From Staphylococcus devriesei (GTDB lineage: Bacteria; Bacillota; Bacilli; Staphylococcales; Staphylococcaceae): DNA of 48,689 nt. A program made the translations under genes and the position numbers. Shown here in pieces: positions 48,486 through 48,689 of this stretch; position 1 is the first letter of the stretch, and every line of letters starts with the position of its first letter. The notes below the pieces were generated by a model that saw only the letters and a list, made by a program, of their open reading frames with translations, did not search any database and had not been told where the DNA came from. Location: the NCBI RefSeq assembly GCF_002902625.1, contig NZ_PPRG01000059.1, positions 1 to 48,689 of the forward strand, written 5' to 3'.

Positions 48486-48689
48486 GCTATGACGTTATGA
48501 GTCAAATTCTAATATTATTCAAATGAGCGAAACACTAATTCTTTAAAAAATGGATTTTTGTTTCACTTCTTTATTTGTAAAAATACTAACCTTTAATGCT
48601 TAAGATCTATATTCACTAATACTTTGGTAGTATTAAGTCTGTTTCTAATTGGTGTAGCATATATAATATGTTATATTTACTTTGTTATT
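48486..48689. other. window end, no gene seen
   Basis: About 200 bp after the last gene. A partial inverted repeat (AGCGAAAC and GTTTCACT, 48527-48569) could be a weak terminator of either strand, but no clear T-run follows. Confidence 0.4.

Overview
This 48.7-kb window is a low-GC Firmicutes chromosome segment, almost certainly from Staphylococcus. It encodes Rot, SigS, TRAP, SagB and the coproporphyrin-type heme branch (HemE, CpfC, CgoX), and the gene order from dat-pepV to ecsBA-hit follows the order I know from the S. aureus chromosome. Several proteins (Rot, SigS, TRAP) look clearly diverged from the S. aureus versions, so a different, probably coagulase-negative, species is likely. I cannot name the species from the sequence alone.

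Layout. (1) 1-7,140: D-amino acid transaminase (cut by the window edge) and dipeptidase PepV; a YtxH-like protein, an rRNA pseudouridine synthase and the lipid II flippase MurJ; then a divergent flavoprotein and a rhodanese. (2) 7,157-12,770: leuS behind a tRNA-Leu T-box leader, an MFS transporter, and the overlapping pair mnmL-mnmM for tRNA wobble-uridine modification. (3) 12,798-15,700: the virulence regulator rot, an alpha/beta-hydrolase-fold protein lacking its serine nucleophile, and proline dehydrogenase with a perfect-consensus cre site. (4) 15,720-19,340: the riboflavin operon ribD-ribE-ribBA-ribH under an FMN riboswitch. (5) 19,491-26,490: a flavoprotein, a 25-residue membrane peptide, sagB, sigS with a coupled ComK-like gene, a membrane protein, transaldolase, and the paired fluoride channels crcB1/crcB2. 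(6) 26,495-35,747: an aldo/keto reductase, a membrane-anchored coiled-coil protein, metK behind a SAM-I riboswitch, divergent pckA with a cre-like site, ytmA-ytkD, yidD, and menE-menC. (7) 35,750-39,900: an AT-rich, gene-poor accessory stretch with two unannotated small-RNA-like transcription units, an acidic small protein, a Q/N/S-rich lipoprotein, a decayed tyrosine-recombinase remnant and an eight-gene tRNA operon. (8) 39,897-48,485: a second hydrolase-fold protein without its serine nucleophile, hemE-cpfC-cgoX, TRAP, ecsAB, hit, a second YtxH-like protein and a DUF3267 membrane protein.

Most genes are core metabolism: riboflavin, heme and menaquinone cofactors, SAM, proline catabolism and gluconeogenesis. 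Three are controlled by classical leader RNAs (T-box, FMN, SAM-I). putA and pckA both carry cre-type operators just downstream of a -10 element, which fits joint carbon catabolite repression of amino-acid-fed gluconeogenesis.

The most novel material is the menE-hemY interval. In S. aureus the genomic island vSa-beta lies between the same neighbours. Here it holds only a recombinase remnant beside tRNA-Ser, short repeats and two candidate sRNAs, each with a well-spaced promoter and an intrinsic terminator. The two serine-less alpha/beta-hydrolase-fold proteins are the next most unusual items. I did not find a CRISPR array, an insertion sequence or a complete mobile element.
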